Assembly (NCBI GenBank): GCA_016744375.1
Contig: JADGEM010000001.1
Coordinates: 1 to 64,000 of the forward strand
Source of the DNA: Gammaproteobacteria bacterium
Lineage (GTDB): Bacteria > Pseudomonadota > Gammaproteobacteria > GRL18
Reading direction: 5' to 3'
Length of the DNA: 64,000 nucleotides
Below the pieces are notes generated by a model, which did no database searches, was not told the DNA's origin, and saw only the letters and a list, made by a program, of their open reading frames with translations. Positions within the stretch are counted from its first letter, which is position 1, and every line of letters starts with the position of its first letter. This document shows positions 37,549-48,219 of this stretch, one piece after another. The position numbers and the translations under genes were made by a program.

Positions 37549-40086
37549 ATGCGGACAGGGATTGTCGCGTTTCTTATTGGAAATATCTCTTTTCTTTATT
37601 GGCCTCTTAATTGGTCACTAGTACCTGAGTCACTGGTAATTGAGAGTTTATTTTCAAATGAGCCGTTTAACTTTATAGCTCTTTGCTTTTTCTTTTTTTT
37701 GTTTCTTGCCATTGTATTATACAAAACCCACTTTTTTTTTGTTAGCTCATTCCCATTATTTTTTTCAAATCGATTGAAGGCAAATCCATTGCAAAAAAGG
37801 AGAGTGAATTATCTGATTTTTGGCTTATGTCTGTTTCTTGGATGGTCCTATACTTCATTTTATGTCAATCAACTGTATCCTGTACTTGATTTAGGGCAAT
37901 TGGAAGGTGAAACAATTGAAGTCAAAGGCTATCTGGATTCAATACCAAAGAAATCAGAAAAAAAACAAAGCTTCGATTTTATTATTACCGCTCGACAGAT
38001 TTCGTCAGGTCAATCCTCACCTCAATGGGATAGTTCGTTTAAAGCTAAAGTACGCCTCAGTTGGTATTATACTCATAAAAAATTAGAAAGTGGTCAGCAA
38101 TGGCAGTTAAAAATTCGTTTAAAAAAACCAAATGGTCTGTTAAACGGGGGCTTTGATTATGAAAAATGGTTGTATCAAAATCGAATTCTGGCAACGGGTT
38201 ATATTCGAGAAGGATTTCAATTAAATGCAGCAACACAATCATTCTATCAAAAATATCTGTTTCAACTCAGGCAAAATGCAGCCACAAAAATTGATAATGC
38301 TTTATCAGAATATCCATACATAGGCCTTGTAAAGGCCTTAACCATTGGCGTCAAAGATGATATTAAAACAGAACAATGGCAAATGTTTTTGCGCACAGGA
38401 ACGAACCACCTAATTGCTATTTCAGGTCTTCATATTGGCCTGATGTCTACTTTTACCTGGATGATGGTTTATTTCCTCTGGCGATCATTCAGTTTTTTAA
38501 ATTTAAAATATCCGGCAACATTTATTGCTTCACTCGCTGCACTGGTTACAGCGGCTTTGTATGCGGCTTTAGCTGGTTTTGCTATTCCAACACAACGAGC
38601 TCTAATTATGCTCTTGGTGGTTTTTTCTGCCATGATGTTTAAACGAGATTTTTTACCCGGTTATGTTTTATTAGTGGCTCTTCTAGCGGTAATTCTTTTT
38701 GACCCATTAAGCTCGCTGTCACCGGGATTCTGGTTATCATTCTGGGCCGTGGCCATCATTTTGTTGACAGTTTCAGCACGTCTTGGGGGGCAATCGAGTA
38801 TGAAGCACAAATTATGGCAGTTTGCCTGGCTGCAGTGGGCTATTTTTATCGGTTTATTATCCCCGTTGATGGTTTTATTTAATCAGTTTTCAATCCTTTC
38901 ACCTTTTGCTAATCTTTTTGCTGTGCCTTTAATGAGCTTGATTATTGTTCCTTTAACCTTAATAGCTGCAGCACTGCTTTTTTTATATGAGCCGCTTGGT
39001 CTGATTCTATTTCATGGGCTTGAGTGGCCAGTTAGTTTATTATTTATGGTTCTGGATAGACTCAGTCAGTGGTCAAATAGCCTGCTGTTTTTAGCAGAAC
39101 CTTCCTGGTCAGTCATGTTTATGGTTTTTGTGGGTAGTATCTGGCTGTTGATGCCTAAAGGCTGGCCTGGACGAGGCCTGGGATTGTTATTGATCTTACC
39201 AGCATTTTTTATTGAAGCAGAAAAGGTGCCTCAGGGACAGATTCATCTGACCATGCTGGATGTAGGACAGGGACTTGCCATGATCCTGAGGACACAAAAT
39301 CATACTCTAATCTATGATACAGGTGATAAGTTCAGTAAACAGTTCAATATGGCTGATCGGGTGATAATACCCTACATGAAAAAGCAGGGTATGGCCGGGG
39401 TTGATAAGTTAATTGTCAGTCATTCGGATCGGGATCATGCCGGTTCATTTTTTGAGCTGCTCCAGGAAGTTCACATTGAAGAAATTCTTGCTGGTGAACC
39501 TGAACTCTTAGATAAAAGAGCGGTAAATATGAAATTAGCCTCAAATTTAAATAGTAATCTAATTGAAAAAAAGTCTGAGGGGTTTTCTGTAAAACAGTGC
39601 CTGTCTGGTCAGAAGTGGCAGTGGGATAATGTCCGCTTTCATATTTTATCACCAAAACCGCCTCTGGAAAATATAAAAAATAATAACCGTTCATGTGTCC
39701 TACATATTACAACGGCGACACAGCAGACGATACTTCTAACAGGTGATATTGAAAAAAAAGCTGAAAAACAATTGCTTATAGACTTTCCAAATTTGACCGC
39801 TGATGTTTTACAAGTACCGCATCATGGCAGCAGAACATCATCTTCACTGGATTTCCTGAAGCAAATAAAGGCAGAAATTGCTTTGTTTTCTTATGGTTAT
39901 AGAAATCGATTTCGTCATCCATCTAAGAGAGTGATCAGTCGATATAAAAAAATGAAGGTGAAATTATACAATACTAGCAACGGGGCTATTGATATTAAGA
40001 GCAATATGACCAATAATTCATTTTCAGTAAAAGAATATCGTGTTGAAAATAAACAAATCTGGCATCGGGAAATCAAATTATTTTAA
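37549..40086 (+). CDS. comEC: DNA internalisation / competence protein ComEC
   Basis: 845 residues from the ATG at 37549, preceded by AGGA 10 nt upstream. The frame is open 15 codons further up without a ribosome site. Domains in order: N-terminal DUF4131 region with membrane helices and an OB-like soluble part (about 50-230), the Competence membrane domain (about 250-530, GTNHLIAISGLHIGLM), and a metallo-beta-lactamase-like C-terminal domain (LDVGQGLAMIL, HSDRDHAGS, VPHHGSRTSS). ComEC is the inner-membrane channel for single-stranded DNA in transformation. It opens the exbB-exbD-lpxK block. Confidence 0.93.
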   Translation: MRTGIVAFLIGNISFLYWPLNWSLVPESLVIESLFSNEPFNFIALCFFFFLFLAIVLYKTHFFFVSSFPLFFSNRLKANPLQKRRVNYLIFGLCLFLGWSYTSFYVNQLYPVLDLGQLEGETIEVKGYLDSIPKKSEKKQSFDFIITARQISSGQSSPQWDSSFKAKVRLSWYYTHKKLESGQQWQLKIRLKKPNGLLNGGFDYEKWLYQNRILATGYIREGFQLNAATQSFYQKYLFQLRQNAATKIDNALSEYPYIGLVKALTIGVKDDIKTEQWQMFLRTGTNHLIAISGLHIGLMSTFTWMMVYFLWRSFSFLNLKYPATFIASLAALVTAALYAALAGFAIPTQRALIMLLVVFSAMMFKRDFLPGYVLLVALLAVILFDPLSSLSPGFWLSFWAVAIILLTVSARLGGQSSMKHKLWQFAWLQWAIFIGLLSPLMVLFNQFSILSPFANLFAVPLMSLIIVPLTLIAAALLFLYEPLGLILFHGLEWPVSLLFMVLDRLSQWSNSLLFLAEPSWSVMFMVFVGSIWLLMPKGWPGRGLGLLLILPAFFIEAEKVPQGQIHLTMLDVGQGLAMILRTQNHTLIYDTGDKFSKQFNMADRVIIPYMKKQGMAGVDKLIVSHSDRDHAGSFFELLQEVHIEEILAGEPELLDKRAVNMKLASNLNSNLIEKKSEGFSVKQCLSGQKWQWDNVRFHILSPKPPLENIKNNNRSCVLHITTATQQTILLTGDIEKKAEKQLLIDFPNLTADVLQVPHHGSRTSSSLDFLKQIKAEIALFSYGYRNRFRHPSKRVISRYKKMKVKLYNTSNGAIDIKSNMTNNSFSVKEYRVENKQIWHREIKLF

Positions 40087-40139
40087 TTTTATTGCCGGTG
40101 TATTAACCATACTGCATCCAATTTTACTAAGGGAAAAAT

Positions 40140-40760
40140 GTGTTTGAATTAATATTAGCCGGCGGCTGGGTTATGGCCCCAATTATTTTATGTTCTATTT
40201 TGGCTCTGACAATTGTGGTTGAACGTTTCTGGACCTTGCGTGAGAAGAAAATAGCCCCACCAAACCTAACCGATCAGATTATAAAACTTCATAAAAAAAA
40301 TCGAATCACTAACGAAGCCATTTCTAAACTCTATAATAATTCTCCATTGGGGCGAATTCTTGCAGCGGGTTTACGAAATATGAACACTCAACGTGAGTTA
40401 ATGAAAGAAAGCATTGAGGAAGAAGGGCGACAAGTTGTCCTGGAGCTTGAGCGTTTTCTGAATACCTTAGGAACCATTGCATCCATTACACCTTTACTCG
40501 GGCTCCTGGGAACTGTTATTGGGATGATTAAGGTTTTTGCTGTAATTACCAGTCTTGGAGTTGGTGATCCTAAAATTTTGGCTGATGGTATTTCTGAAGC
40601 CTTACTCACGACTGCTGCAGGTTTGTCTGTTGCTATTCCAAGTGTTATGTTTTACCGTTTCTTCCGTGGTCGGGTCGATGAGTTATTATTAAAAATGGAA
40701 GCTCAGGCCGTTTTTCTGGTTGAAGTGATACATGGTGAACGTACGGACATGGGTAATTAA
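40140..40760 (+). CDS. exbB: MotA/TolQ/ExbB proton channel protein
   Basis: 206 residues from GTG, with AAGGGA 5 nt upstream; the overlapping ATG at 40138 is out of frame and stops at once. Three membrane helices and the TolQ/ExbB signature LGTIASITPLLGLLGTVIGM followed by ALLTTAAGLSVAIPSV. With ExbD it forms an inner-membrane motor that converts proton flow into force, probably for envelope or lipid A precursor functions given its place before lpxK. TonB is not nearby. Confidence 0.9.
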   Translation: MFELILAGGWVMAPIILCSILALTIVVERFWTLREKKIAPPNLTDQIIKLHKKNRITNEAISKLYNNSPLGRILAAGLRNMNTQRELMKESIEEEGRQVVLELERFLNTLGTIASITPLLGLLGTVIGMIKVFAVITSLGVGDPKILADGISEALLTTAAGLSVAIPSVMFYRFFRGRVDELLLKMEAQAVFLVEVIHGERTDMGN

Positions 40761-40761
40761 C

Positions 40762-41175
40762 ATGAACTTTCGCCATAAGAAGCCTGAAGAACTGGATGTC
40801 AATGTGACACCTTTGATTGATGTGGTTTTTTTATTACTCATTTTTTTCATGGTGTCGACAACTTTCGATCGGCAGTCAGAATTGAATATTGAATTACCCG
40901 AGGCCAGTGGTGAAATCTCAGAATTTGAAAAAGTCGAAATTGAAATTTTTATTGGCTCAACCGGGAAGTTCACGATTAATGGTAATGAAGTCATCAATAC
41001 CCAAATTGATACGTTGCTAAGAGCTATGCGTGAAGCCGCCGGCAATGAAAATGATCCCAGGGTCATTATTGCTGCAGATAAAAATGCAACTCATCAAGCA
41101 GTTATGACTGCCATGGATGCTGCACGGCAAATGGGATTTATTCATATTACTTTCGCGGCTGTTAAGCCAGAGTAA
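40762..41175 (+). CDS. exbD: ExbD/TolR biopolymer transport protein
   Basis: 137 residues from the ATG at 40762, 1 bp after the exbB stop. The frame opens ten codons earlier inside exbB. Single membrane helix with the essential aspartate (VTPLIDVVFLLLIFFMV) and a periplasmic domain ending in AADKNATHQAVMTAMDAARQ. Partner of ExbB. Confidence 0.93.
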   Translation: MNFRHKKPEELDVNVTPLIDVVFLLLIFFMVSTTFDRQSELNIELPEASGEISEFEKVEIEIFIGSTGKFTINGNEVINTQIDTLLRAMREAAGNENDPRVIIAADKNATHQAVMTAMDAARQMGFIHITFAAVKPE

Positions 41176-41224
41176 TCTGAGTAAAATAAAATACCGTATT
41201 TCATTGATCTTAAAGTGTTTAATC

Positions 41225-42340
41225 ATGAAGCCTATCACTCACTACTGGCAAAATTTTAATATTGTCAGTTTGTCTCTGGCACCACTGAGTTATTTATTTT
41301 GTTTTCTGACCTCTTTGAGGCGTTTTTTTTATCGTCTTGGGCTGTTGAAATCATCTTCAACACAAGTCCCTTTGATTGTCGTTGGTAATATTTATGTTGG
41401 TGGTAATGGTAAAACCCCATTTGTTATCTGGTTGATTGAGCAATTAAAAAAAGCCGGCTATACGCCTGCTGTCGTGAGTCGCGGTTATGGAGCTGCTGAA
41501 GACGCAGGCTATCCGTGGCCCCGACAGGCTGATCTGAATCAGGCAGCTGCTTTATTTGGTGACGAACCCTTTCTTATTCACAAGTTGACCCAGTGCCCTG
41601 TGTTTATTGATCCAAACCGAAATCGTGCTGTTGAAGCCATAAAACAAAAAACTCATTGTGATATTATTGTTAGTGATGATGGTTTGCAGCATTATGCCAT
41701 GTCTCGTTTTATTGAAATAAATATAACGGATGCAAAGCGTCTCTATGGTAATGGTCTTTGCTTACCTGCGGGCCCATTAAGAGAAAGGGAAAGCCGTTTA
41801 AAATCTGTGGATTATATTATCTACAATCGTTCACGTGGCCAGCTAAGCCCTTCTTTTAAAACAAAAAAAACAACTCAAATGCTTGAAAATAAATCATTCT
41901 TTATGGATTATGATTTTTCTGCATTGAAACATTTATCCAATCCGGCATCACAGGCAATGACTCTGTCTGATTTAAAGGGTAAAATTGTTCATGCAGTGGC
42001 TGGTATTGGTAATCCGGCTCAGTTTTTTAAAGTATTAAAAGATCATGGCTTGAAGGTTATTGAGCATCCTTTTGCAGATCATTATAACTATAAGAAAGAA
42101 GATCTGACTTTTGATGAACCTTACCCCATTGTTATGACAGAAAAAGATGCTGTAAAGTGTTACTGTTTGTTGGTTGAAGGTTCTATACTGGTTGAAGACT
42201 CTTCATTAGCTGAAAGCTCCTTATTGGCAAAAGGCTCTTTTTTATCAGATGCATGGTATTTACCTATTAAAGCAAAGGTTGATCAACAGTTGATGATTAC
42301 AATTTTAGAGCAGTTAAAAACATATAAATCGACTTCTTAA
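41225..42340 (+). CDS. lpxK: Tetraacyldisaccharide 4'-kinase with repeat insertion
   Basis: 371 residues from the ATG at 41225 ([11 protein letters not shown]); the frame opens 36 codons earlier inside exbD. LpxK phosphorylates the lipid A disaccharide at the inner membrane. The P-loop region [18 protein letters not shown], the RGYG motif, the DDGLQH motif and EKDAVKC are all present. Family members are about 330 residues. Here about 20-24 extra residues, made of a degenerate hexapeptide repeat ([24 protein letters not shown]), lie between EKDAVKC and the conserved DAWYLP. The insertion follows the catalytic core, so the enzyme is probably still active. Confidence 0.92.
   Translation: MKPITHYWQNFNIVSLSLAPLSYLFCFLTSLRRFFYRLGLLKSSSTQVPLIVVGNIYVGGNGKTPFVIWLIEQLKKAGYTPAVVSRGYGAAEDAGYPWPRQADLNQAAALFGDEPFLIHKLTQCPVFIDPNRNRAVEAIKQKTHCDIIVSDDGLQHYAMSRFIEINITDAKRLYGNGLCLPAGPLRERESRLKSVDYIIYNRSRGQLSPSFKTKKTTQMLENKSFFMDYDFSALKHLSNPASQAMTLSDLKGKIVHAVAGIGNPAQFFKVLKDHGLKVIEHPFADHYNYKKEDLTFDEPYPIVMTEKDAVKCYCLLVEGSILVEDSSLAESSLLAKGSFLSDAWYLPIKAKVDQQLMITILEQLKTYKSTS
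42167..42241 (+). repeat. 18-bp repeat array inside lpxK
   Basis: Four units in phase: TTGTTGGTTGAAGGTTCT, ATACTGGTTGAAGACTCT, TCATTAGCTGAAAGCTCC and TTATTGGCAAAAGGCTCT. They match the 18-bp units in rne and upstream of 56591. All are in frame with lpxK and account for its extra residues. Confidence 0.8.
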
Positions 42341-42353
42341 AAGAGGCATAATT

Positions 42354-42527
42354 GTGGATAAGAAATTACTTGATATTTTAGCCTGTCCGATTTGCAAAGG
42401 TGAACTGGACTACGATAAGGAGAGCAATGAACTCATCTGTAAAAAAGATAAGTTGGCTTTTCCAATCCGTGATGATATTCCTGTCATGCTGGAATCAGAG
42501 GCTCGTTCATTGGAACCAGCATCATAA
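42354..42527 (+). CDS. Trm112/YcaR-family zinc-ribbon protein
   Basis: 57 residues from GTG with AGAGG about 8 nt upstream. The reading [39 protein letters not shown] matches E. coli YcaR closely. Cysteines at 11, 14 and 29 form the reduced zinc-ribbon of the family. It lies between lpxK and the phosphatase, as ycaR does in Pseudomonas (where kdsB follows). The last base of its stop is the A of the next ATG. Role probably as a small partner protein for methyltransferases, inferred from Trm112. Confidence 0.9.
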   Translation: MDKKLLDILACPICKGELDYDKESNELICKKDKLAFPIRDDIPVMLESEARSLEPAS

Positions 42528-43009
42528 TGGAGAAGGTCAAAGTATTGTTTGTCTGCATGGGCAATATCTGTCGCTCTCCAACTGCACATGGCCTTTTTGA
42601 GCATCTGGTTAACACTGAGCACCTTGACGACCACTTTGAAATTGATTCTGCTGGTACTCATGCCTACCATGTTGGTTCTGAGCCTGATCGAAGAGCTCAG
42701 GAGACTGCTACAAGCCATGGAATTGATTTAAGTTATATCAGAGGGCGTAAGGTAAAAGAATCTGATTTCAGTTACTACGATTACATTCTAGCCATGGATG
42801 GTGACAATTATGCAATATTAGAACAGGCTTGCCCTGAAGAATTTAGAGATAAAATTAATTTATTTCTGGATTATGCACCTGAACATCCCCTGGATGAAGT
42901 TCCGGATCCTTACTATGGGGGGATAATGGGCTTTGAAAATGTATTTAATATGGTGAATACTGCCAGCAAGGGGTTACTGGAAGTGATCAAATCACGTCAT
43001 TTACGTTGA
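42527..43009 (+). CDS. Low-molecular-weight protein tyrosine phosphatase
   Basis: 160 residues. The P-loop C-x5-R-S is at the N-terminus (VCMGNICRSPTA, Cys10-Arg16) and the general-acid aspartate lies in DEVPDPYYGG. It dephosphorylates tyrosines or small aryl phosphates; in similar operons it often acts on envelope polysaccharide kinases. It overlaps the upstream stop by 1 bp and ends the comEC-to-phosphatase operon before a strong terminator. Confidence 0.92.
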   Translation: MEKVKVLFVCMGNICRSPTAHGLFEHLVNTEHLDDHFEIDSAGTHAYHVGSEPDRRAQETATSHGIDLSYIRGRKVKESDFSYYDYILAMDGDNYAILEQACPEEFRDKINLFLDYAPEHPLDEVPDPYYGGIMGFENVFNMVNTASKGLLEVIKSRHLR

Positions 43010-43049
43010 CTAACTTAACTCAATTTAATTTAAGCAAAGGTCGTTGAAT

Positions 43050-43086
43050 AAAAAAAGGGAGGTTAAATAACCTCCCTTTTTTTATT
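43050..43086. terminator. Bidirectional intrinsic terminator
   Basis: GGGAGGTTA and TAACCTCCC form a 9-bp stem (43057-43075), flanked by A6 on the left and T7 on the right. It serves the phosphatase operon on the plus strand and rne on the minus strand. Confidence 0.88.
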
Positions 43087-43140
43087 TGTCAGCACTAATT
43101 TATTGCCCCCGTTTATTCTGACTGTTTAAACGGGTAAACA

Positions 43141-46100
43141 CTATTTTGCTTTTCTTCCATCTCTTTTATCAACCAGATTTGAGCCTGTTGCTGACCCACT
43201 GGTTGCGGTCGTGCTGGAGCGCCTGCTGCGGCGACCGGAAACCTTCTTGGAGGTTTTTGGAGCCTCTTCTTTTTGACTATCAGAAGCCTTTTCGTTTGCT
43301 GAAGGCTTATTGCCAGCTGAGGGCTTTTTATCCGTTGAAGGCTCTTTGATTGCTGGGGGCACTTTATCAGCTAAAGGCTCTTTGATAGCTGAAGGTTCTT
43401 TATCAGCGGAAGGAGATTTGTCAGCTTTTGTTTGACTGGTTCCATCTGGCTTTGGTGCCGCTGAAGTTTTCTTTTTGGCTGCTGTCTTACGACGTGCTTT
43501 TTTCTTTGTGGTTGATTTTTTTACAGGAGCCTCTTTTTTAACCGTTTCCTGTGCTTTTGTTTCAGAGTTTACTGTTGTATCTTCTGATTGTGTTGTGCTT
43601 TCCTTTTTAGCTGAGGCTTGTTTACCGACTGAGGGTTCTTTGCTGGCAGAGGGCTCTTTGTTAGCTGAAGGCTCTTTGCTGGCAGAAGGCTCTTTGTTAG
43701 CTGAAGGCTCTTTGCTGGCTGAGGGCTCTTTGTTAGCTGAAGGTTCTTTGCTGGCAGAGGGCTCTTTGTTAGCTGAAGGTCCTTTGCTGGCAGAAGGCTC
43801 TTTGTTAGCTAAAGGCTCTTTATCTGCAGAAGTATCTTTGCCAGCCGATGGCATTTTATCTACTGAAGGCTTATCACTAGCAGCATTTTCTGGCTCTTTT
43901 TGAACTGCTTTTTTTCGAGAGCTGGTCCTACGACCTGTACGACGTGAGCCGGGGCCTCTCAGGGATTTCTTTTTAGCTGAATTGTCTTTATCGTCATTTT
44001 CTGTTGATTCAGTTGTGGAAACAGAGTCAATATTTTCATTGGCAGTTGTATCTTTTACAGGTGTTTCTTGTTGAGGTTTAGTTTGATCAGCAGATACTGC
44101 AGGTGCTGTCTTAGCTGCATCTTCAGCTTTAACTGATTCAGCATTACTTTTTTCAGCGGGTTTATTTGCTGATGACTGTTTTTTATTCTGGTTATCGGCT
44201 TTCCTACGTCCTTTCTTAGCAGTATTTGATTTCGTGGATGATGTATTCTGTGAGGTATTTTTATCAGCTGTTTTCAGTGATGGTTGATCATCGTTTGAGA
44301 CCAAAGCTGGTACTTCAGTTTCAGCAACAGGTGAATTTTTAGGGGGTTGGTTACGGTTTTTTGTCTGGCCTTTTTGATTCTTTCTATTGTCATCACGTTT
44401 GTTTGGCTTTTGGGACTTATTTCGACCATCGCGTTTTTCATTTTTTCTACGATGATCCTGTTTCCTATCATCACGAGAATGTTTTTGTGGTCTTCTGGTG
44501 TTTCTTGCAGGAGAAGATTCGGTTTGTGTTGTATCTGTTCCTTCAGTTATCTCAGTTTCACTAAGCTCTGACTTATTAAATAATGATGACCAGATACGTC
44601 TTACCAGTGTTAGCGGTTGTTTGATTTTTTGAGGTTGAATAGATGTTGGAGCTTTTACTGCAGGCTCTTCATATTTCGCTGGTTCAGCAATCAAACCATT
44701 TGCTTCATCATCATCAAGAATACGATTAAAGTTATAGCTGTTGACCTGATATTTTTCAGTCATATTTTCATCATTACGAATTCGTTCAATTCGGTAATGA
44801 GGGGTGACCAGACTTTCATTGGGAATCAGGGTGATAGTGATTTTCTGACGATCCTCAATTTCACTGATGATGTCGCGCTTATCATTTAGTAAGAATGTGG
44901 CAACATTGACCGGTAATTGAGCCAGGATACGCCCGGTATTTTCTTTCATAGATTCTTCTTCAAGAATTCGCAATACAGAAAGACCTAATGAGTCGATGCC
45001 ACGAATGGTTCCATGGCCGCTGCAACGAGGGCAGGTAATTTGGCTGGATTCGCCAAGTGATGGTTTTAATCGCTGGCGAGACATCTCCAGCAGTCCAAAA
45101 CGAGAGATACGGCCGACCTGAACTCGTGCTCGGTCCAGTTTCAGAGCTTCTTTCATGCGATTTTCAACAGCTCGTTGGTTTTTTGTTGGCGACATGTCAA
45201 TAAAGTCAATGACAACAAGACCACCGAGGTCACGCAAGCGCAATTGTCTGGCAACTTCGTCAGCGGCCTCCAGGTTGGTGTTTAATGCCGTTTCTTCGAT
45301 GTCACTGCCTCTAGTGGCCCTGGCGGAGTTAATATCAATTGAGATTAAGGCCTCCGTATGGTCAATAACAATGGCGCCACCTGATGGTAGGTTAACTTCA
45401 CGTTGAAAAGCGGTTTCTATCTGACTTTCTATCTGATATCGTGAAAACAGGGGGATGCTATCTTTATAGAGTTTAACCTTATGAAGGTGTTGAGGCATAA
45501 CTCGCTGCATAAAGTCATAGGCTTCTTTATAGGTTTTGTCTTCATCAATGATAATTTCAGTAATATCTGAGCGCAGATAGTCTCGAATTGCCCGAATGAC
45601 AATATTGCTTTCCTGGTAAATAAGAAAAGGGGCTTTGCGTTCGATTGAGGCACTGTCAATGGCTGTCCAGAGATGCAGTAAATAATCAAGATCAAGTTGC
45701 AATTCTTCAATGTTTTTGCCAATACCTGCGGTACGGACAATGAGTCCCATTGATTCAGGCACTTCCAGCTGGCTTAGTATTTCTTTCAATTCAGAGCGTT
45801 CATCACCTTCAATACGTCTTGAGATGCCTCCAGCCCTGGGGTTATTGGGCATTAGGACTAAATAGCGTCCGGGAAGGCTGATGAAAGTTGTTAAAGCGGC
45901 ACCTTTATTGCCACGCTCTTCTTTGTCTACCTGAACAACGACTTCCATGCCTTCCTGTAGCAGCTCAGAAATGTTGGGACGTTTGCCACGTTCGACAGAT
46001 TTTCTAAAATATTGACGTGAAATGTCTTTAAGAGGAAGAAAACCGTGTCGTTCCGATCCATAATCTACAAAGGCTGCTTCAAGGCTGGGTTCAACGCGGG

Positions 46101-46239
46101 TAATTCTAGCTTTATAGATATTTGCTTTTTTTTGGGTTCTCTGGGTTGTTTCTATATCCAGATTAAACAGGTGCTGGCCATCAACAAGGGCAACACGCAA
46201 CTCTTCAGGTTGAGTTGCATTAAATAACATTCTTTTCAT
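43141..46239 (-). CDS. rne: Ribonuclease E
   Basis: 1032 residues. The start [22 protein letters not shown] matches E. coli Rne. The catalytic half has the S1 domain (about 35-120), the metal-binding aspartates in [21 protein letters not shown]-type (first part ending SIDINSA) and [12 protein letters not shown], and the zinc-link CPRC in [10 protein letters not shown]. The C-terminal half is disordered: an Arg/Lys-rich RNA-binding region ([18 protein letters not shown]), a second basic patch ([16 protein letters not shown]), and hexapeptide repeats [12 protein letters not shown] at about 789-875 with a second array at about 938-983. It should organise mRNA decay at the membrane. Minus strand, divergent from rluC as in E. 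coli. Confidence 0.96.
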   Translation of the reverse strand: MKRMLFNATQPEELRVALVDGQHLFNLDIETTQRTQKKANIYKARITRVEPSLEAAFVDYGSERHGFLPLKDISRQYFRKSVERGKRPNISELLQEGMEVVVQVDKEERGNKGAALTTFISLPGRYLVLMPNNPRAGGISRRIEGDERSELKEILSQLEVPESMGLIVRTAGIGKNIEELQLDLDYLLHLWTAIDSASIERKAPFLIYQESNIVIRAIRDYLRSDITEIIIDEDKTYKEAYDFMQRVMPQHLHKVKLYKDSIPLFSRYQIESQIETAFQREVNLPSGGAIVIDHTEALISIDINSARATRGSDIEETALNTNLEAADEVARQLRLRDLGGLVVIDFIDMSPTKNQRAVENRMKEALKLDRARVQVGRISRFGLLEMSRQRLKPSLGESSQITCPRCSGHGTIRGIDSLGLSVLRILEEESMKENTGRILAQLPVNVATFLLNDKRDIISEIEDRQKITITLIPNESLVTPHYRIERIRNDENMTEKYQVNSYNFNRILDDDEANGLIAEPAKYEEPAVKAPTSIQPQKIKQPLTLVRRIWSSLFNKSELSETEITEGTDTTQTESSPARNTRRPQKHSRDDRKQDHRRKNEKRDGRNKSQKPNKRDDNRKNQKGQTKNRNQPPKNSPVAETEVPALVSNDDQPSLKTADKNTSQNTSSTKSNTAKKGRRKADNQNKKQSSANKPAEKSNAESVKAEDAAKTAPAVSADQTKPQQETPVKDTTANENIDSVSTTESTENDDKDNSAKKKSLRGPGSRRTGRRTSSRKKAVQKEPENAASDKPSVDKMPSAGKDTSADKEPLANKEPSASKGPSANKEPSASKEPSANKEPSASKEPSANKEPSASKEPSANKEPSASKEPSVGKQASAKKESTTQSEDTTVNSETKAQETVKKEAPVKKSTTKKKARRKTAAKKKTSAAPKPDGTSQTKADKSPSADKEPSAIKEPLADKVPPAIKEPSTDKKPSAGNKPSANEKASDSQKEEAPKTSKKVSGRRSRRSSTTATSGSATGSNLVDKRDGRKAK
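43291..43425 (-). repeat. 18-bp repeat array (second) in rne tail
   Basis: About seven diverged units with 18-bp spacing, for example (plus strand) TTATCCGTTGAAGGCTCT, TTATCAGCTAAAGGCTCT and TTGATAGCTGAAGGTTCT. Translated on the minus strand as KEPST/KEPLA-like hexapeptides in RNase E. Confidence 0.75.
43615..43872 (-). repeat. 18/36-bp tandem repeat array in rne
   Basis: About 14-15 units of 18 bp, mostly alternating (plus strand) TTGCTGGCAGAGGGCTCT and TTGTTAGCTGAAGGCTCT, giving a 36-bp higher-order unit. Encodes alternating KEPSAN and KEPSAS in RNase E. The near-identity of the central units indicates recent expansion by slippage or unequal recombination. Confidence 0.88.
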
Positions 46240-47134
46240 ATAGTTATGCTCAAATTTCTCTTAGGCTCAACTACATAAAGTTTATAAGCAACATTGCTTA
46301 TATCGGGAAAAGATAACGTATTTAAAATAAAAACGGACTTGGCTATATTGAGACTTAGATACAAATTAAGCGAATTAGTAGATATTAATCAATTACTTAA
46401 GATTTGTCTGTCTTTTCAGTATAAAGATAGTCGTTAAAGTGTAACAATTATTAAAATATGAATGTTATGTTTGTGCATTCGTCACAGCTTGCATAACCCA
46501 GACAACATAATTATTTTGCAGTTATCTAAGCTATCAAACGCATAAAAATTGTCCAAATCCCATTTCTGATATCGCTTGAAACAGGTTATAAAAATTCGTT
46601 TGTTGCTTTTCCTGTAAACTTTATACAGGAGCTATAAATTATTCATGGTTTACTTTTATGATCATTTTTGACTGTTGTCTTTCAGATTATTGTCTAAAAT
46701 TGGTGTTACCTGGTTAAGCACTGTCGTTCAGTGTTTACCATTGCCGTGCGCCGTATAAAATAGGCGCCTTTAACGAACAATAATCACATTGCCAATATCA
46801 TAAATATGGAAAACATGATGTTATATTTGTTTAAACTCAATTCTATTTATCGTAAATTTAGCCAAAATTAGGTAAAATCACTTTTATTAACTAGTTCATA
46901 GAACATATTTCGATAAAAATAAAATGTTTAACAAATTTAGGTTTACCTTCATGTATCAAGTCTCATTTATCAGGATAGTTTTATCCCTGGTTTTGTACTT
47001 GAAAGGGCATTCATAAAGAGTTCATAAATAGTTAGTAAACTCAATAATATAAGTCCCACGTGTAGTGAAGATATAACTGTATCAATATAACAGTTGAAAT
47101 CAATTCCATCAACGTATAATCACAGAAATATTGC
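46240..47134. other. Long rne-rluC divergent region (rne 5' leader)
   Basis: About 895 bp with no supportable gene. In E. coli the rne leader is also long and is used for autoregulation by RNase E, so a long leader is expected here. The only local structure noted is a short GCGCC/GGCGC stem near 46748-46767. No promoter assigned. Confidence 0.45.
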
Positions 47135-48091
47135 ATGAATCATAAAATAATAAATCATTCTGTCAAATTTATTGAAATTGACGGCCAAAATGCGGGGCAG
47201 AGGATTGATAACTTTTTGTTAAATCAACTGAAAGGCATTCCAAAAGGGCATATTTATAAGATTATTCGAAAAGGGGAAGTCCGGGTTAATAAGGGCCGAA
47301 TAAAGCAGACCTATAAACTTCAATATGGTGACAAGGTAAGAATCCCACCCGTTAAGCTCGCGCAAAAAAAGGAATTGCCTGCACCAGGCCGTTCACTATT
47401 AGCATTGGTTGAGCGCTCTATTATCTTTGAAGATTCCTGTTTGTTAATTATTAATAAGCCAAGTGGTGTTGCTGTTCATGGTGGCAGCGGTGTCAGTTAT
47501 GGTATTATTGAAGCAATTCGTGCTTTAAGGCCGGAACAGTCTTTTTTAGAATTAGTTCACCGCCTGGATAAGGACACCTCAGGCTGTCTATTAATTGCTA
47601 AAAAACGCAGTGCTCTAATTTCTGTGCAGGATTTACTTCGAAATCGTCAAACAGACAAACGTTATCTGGCACTATTATGCGGCCAGCCTGATTTTAAAAA
47701 GAAGAAAGTTGCGGTCCCTCTCTTACGTGAAGCGCTTAAATCGGGCGAACGGTTTGTCAGAGTGGATCAAAAAGGCAAAGAATCAACCAGTTTCTTTTCG
47801 GTACTGGAATGTTTTAATGATACTGCACTGCTTGAAATTAAAATTGTGACTGGTCGAACTCATCAAATCCGAGTACATTCTAAATATTTAGGACATAATG
47901 TTGCAGGGGATAGTAAGTATGGTAACTATGCCTGTAATCAGCGCTTAAAACGTAAAGGACTAAAGCGATTGTTTTTGCATGCCGCCCAAATGACATTTAA
48001 GCACCCGGAATCAGGGAAGGATATGACCGTAAAAGCGCCACTGAGTGATGATCTGGAACAGTTTTTAGATGTTTTAAGATGTAGGACTTAA
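47135..48091 (+). CDS. rluC: 23S rRNA pseudouridine synthase RluC
   Basis: 318 residues. S4 RNA-binding domain at the N-terminus (RIDNFLLNQLKGIPKGHIYK in parts; RKGEVRVNKGR), then the pseudouridine synthase domain with catalytic Asp145 in VHRLDKDTSG and the TGRTHQIRVH motif. It modifies three uridines in 23S rRNA. Divergent from rne, the same arrangement as in E. coli and Pseudomonas. Confidence 0.93.
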   Translation: MNHKIINHSVKFIEIDGQNAGQRIDNFLLNQLKGIPKGHIYKIIRKGEVRVNKGRIKQTYKLQYGDKVRIPPVKLAQKKELPAPGRSLLALVERSIIFEDSCLLIINKPSGVAVHGGSGVSYGIIEAIRALRPEQSFLELVHRLDKDTSGCLLIAKKRSALISVQDLLRNRQTDKRYLALLCGQPDFKKKKVAVPLLREALKSGERFVRVDQKGKESTSFFSVLECFNDTALLEIKIVTGRTHQIRVHSKYLGHNVAGDSKYGNYACNQRLKRKGLKRLFLHAAQMTFKHPESGKDMTVKAPLSDDLEQFLDVLRCRT

Positions 48092-48219
48092 TTTGCCCAA
48101 GCTTTCTATCGACTCCCCGGAGAAAAAAGGTACGCTTTTTATGTCTAAAACTGTAATATGTCATTAATTCAATCAAATATTCACCATTTTAAAATTAATT
48201 TCCTAAGTAAATAGAATCA

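Noticed and set aside
43615-43872. CRISPR-like array
   Set aside because: Units are contiguous 18-mers with no unique spacers, in frame within rne, and no cas genes are present.
43475-43903. Plus-strand open frame of 142 codons with [12 protein letters not shown] repeats, antisense to rne
   Set aside because: It is the reverse reading of the 18-bp array inside rne; the open frame follows from the repeat period, and RNase E on the other strand is certain.
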